Program-made: the position numbers and the translations under genes
Shown here: in pieces, positions 6,001 to 6,608 of the stretch
Layout: the number at the start of each line of letters is the position of its first letter
Numbering within the stretch: position 1 is the first letter of the stretch
Assembly: GCF_959025735.1 (NCBI RefSeq)
Contig: NZ_CAUFJQ010000098.1
Coordinates: 1 to 6,608, forward strand
From: an uncultured Streptococcus sp.
Lineage (GTDB): Bacteria; Bacillota; Bacilli; Lactobacillales; Streptococcaceae
Length of the DNA stretch: 6,608 bases
Direction of reading: 5' to 3'
Notes under the pieces: model-generated
Seen by the model: the letters and a program-made list of their open reading frames with translations, nothing else
Database searches by the model: none
Told to the model about the DNA's origin: nothing

Positions 6001-6220
6001 GTAAAAACAGGTCCATTAATGATAGATCTAGCGAGCAGATGATGGTGGAAGATCTGCACTCCCTCTTAATGGATGATCCTTTTACAGTATTCGTTCTGAA
6101 CCCTTGAGTAAGAACGGACGTTTCCCTCGTTACGGGATGAGAGGAGAAGGTCGCTTGCGACTTCTCGAACAAAGGTGGTACCACGAGCAATCGTCCTTTT
6201 TAGGATGCTCGTGTTTTTTT
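6001..6220 (+). promoter_or_regulatory. T-box riboswitch (tRNA-Ile sensing) of ileS
   Basis: Cis-acting leader that reads the charging state of tRNA-Ile and decides termination or read-through into ileS. Stem I: base helix GTAAAA 6001-6006 / TTTTAC 6080-6085; specifier loop with codon ATC at 6076-6078 (Ile); middle helix TCCATTAA 6012-6019 / TTAATGGA 6066-6073; distal tip with the interlocking T-loop motifs AGCGA (6030-6034) and GGTGGAA (6044-6050) and helix 6035-6040 / 6052-6057. Stem II: CGTTCT 6092-6097 / AGAACG 6111-6116. A small hairpin TCCC 6123-6126 / GGGA 6134-6137 sits where the IIA/B pseudoknot is expected. Stem III: 6144-6154 / 6157-6166 with one bulged G. Antiterminator: AAAGG 6171-6175 / CCTTT 6195-6199 and ACGA 6183-6186 / TCGT 6191-6194, capped by GCAA, around the seven-base bulge TGGTACC (6176-6182). 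TGGT (6176-6179) can pair with a tRNA ACCA end, matching the A73 discriminator of tRNA-Ile. Confidence 0.96.
6182..6220 (+). terminator. T-box conditional terminator upstream of ileS
   Basis: An 8-bp stem CACGAGCA (6182-6189) / TGCTCGTG (6206-6213) is followed by seven T residues (6214-6220), a classic intrinsic terminator. Three more inner pairs (TCC 6194-6196 / GGA 6203-6205) are possible. Its 5' arm and loop share bases 6182-6199 with the antiterminator, so the two folds exclude each other. Charged tRNA-Ile should leave the terminator formed. Confidence 0.93.
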
Positions 6221-6238
6221 ATAGCTTTTTAAATCAAT

Positions 6239-6244
6239 AAGGAG
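6239..6244 (+). promoter_or_regulatory. Ribosome binding site of ileS
   Basis: AAGGAG at 6239-6244 ends 5 bases before the ATG at 6250. It lies downstream of the terminator and outside the paired T-box elements, so control is expected at transcription and not by hiding this site. Confidence 0.85.
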
Positions 6245-6249
6245 ACACA

Positions 6250-6608
6250 ATGAAACTTAAAGAAACATTGAATCTTGGGAAAACAGCCTTTCCAATGCGG
6301 GCTGGTCTTCCAACGAAAGAACCAGTTTGGCAAAAGGAATGGGAAGATGCAAAATTGTATCAACGTCGTCAAGAACTAAATGAAGGGAAACCTCATTTTG
6401 TCTTGCATGATGGCCCTCCGTATGCCAACGGAAACATTCACGTAGGACATGCCATGAATCATATCTCAAAAGATATCATCATTCGTTCTAAGTCTATGTC
6501 AGGCTTTTATGCCCCTTATATCCCAGGTTGGGATACTCATGGTCTGCCAATTGAGCAAGTCTTGGCTAAACAAGGTGTGAAACGCAAAGAAATGGACTTG
6601 GTTGAGTA
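6250..6608 (+). CDS. ileS: Isoleucyl-tRNA synthetase, N-terminal part (cut by window end)
   Basis: Class I aminoacyl-tRNA synthetase that charges tRNA-Ile with isoleucine in the cytoplasm. Only the first 119 codons plus two bases are inside the window; the family is about 930 residues, so this is an edge truncation and not a broken gene. The visible part holds the class I ATP-binding HIGH-type motif as HVGH (64-67) within DGPPYANGNIHVGHAMN, and the conserved PGWDTHGLPIE (92-102), both typical of IleRS and close relatives. The start MKLKETLNLGKTAFPMRAGL matches the bacterial IleRS N terminus. The AAGGAG site supports this ATG. The isoleucine-specific T-box directly upstream separates it from ValRS and LeuRS. 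Confidence 0.98.
   Translation, partial: MKLKETLNLGKTAFPMRAGLPTKEPVWQKEWEDAKLYQRRQELNEGKPHFVLHDGPPYANGNIHVGHAMNHISKDIIIRSKSMSGFYAPYIPGWDTHGLPIEQVLAKQGVKRKEMDLVE

Noticed and set aside
5951..6190. Minus-strand open frame covering the T-box leader
   Set aside because: The region is fully explained as a structured + strand RNA; the frame is a by-product of the paired sequence.
6257..6469. Minus-strand open frame inside ileS
   Set aside because: It is a shadow of the IleRS coding frame, which has clear conserved motifs.

Overview
The window is a stretch of Firmicutes chromosome holding the distal end of the division and cell wall (dcw) cluster, in the order ftsA - ftsZ - ylmE - sepF - ylmG - ylmH - divIVA - [isoleucine T-box leader] - ileS. 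All genes lie on the + strand. The gene order, A+T-rich codon use, protein lengths and sequence style (FtsZ ending in ETPPFFRNR, long Pro/Gln-rich linkers in FtsA and SepF, a DivIVA of about 275 residues) point to a Streptococcus. It is probably a viridans-group species, but the species cannot be settled by eye. I see no mobile element, CRISPR array, tRNA, rRNA or sign of recent transfer.

Layout: bases 1-116 are a promoter and 5' leader with an extended -10 element. Bases 117-2786 are ftsA and ftsZ, which encode the membrane tether and the tubulin-like polymer of the Z ring. Bases 2789-5159 are four tightly packed genes, ylmE, sepF, ylmG and ylmH, with gaps of 1 to 9 bases to their upstream neighbours. 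They encode a PLP-binding homeostasis protein, a second Z-ring membrane anchor, a small YggT-family membrane protein and an S4-domain RNA-binding protein. Bases 5169-5996 are divIVA, encoding the coiled-coil curvature/pole and septum scaffold. Bases 6001-6220 form a complete T-box riboswitch: Stem I with an AUC specifier, Stem II, a small Stem II-type hairpin, Stem III, and mutually exclusive antiterminator and terminator. Base 6250 to the window end is the 5' part of ileS (isoleucyl-tRNA synthetase), cut by the window edge.

Functionally, FtsZ polymerises at mid-cell and is tied to the membrane by the C-terminal amphipathic helix of FtsA and the N-terminal one of SepF. DivIVA organises septal and peripheral growth. 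YlmE, YlmG and YlmH are conserved companions with supporting or less settled roles. The last gene is under separate amino-acid control: uncharged tRNA-Ile should stabilise the antiterminator and allow transcription into ileS.

I looked for an undescribed system and found none; this is a canonical, well-conserved locus. The points most worth checking are regulatory. One is how the T-box leader abuts divIVA, with a perfect -10 hexamer lying over the divIVA stop codon. Another is the contrast between genes with strong and with no visible Shine-Dalgarno sites. The third is a small inverted repeat at the predicted ftsA transcription start.
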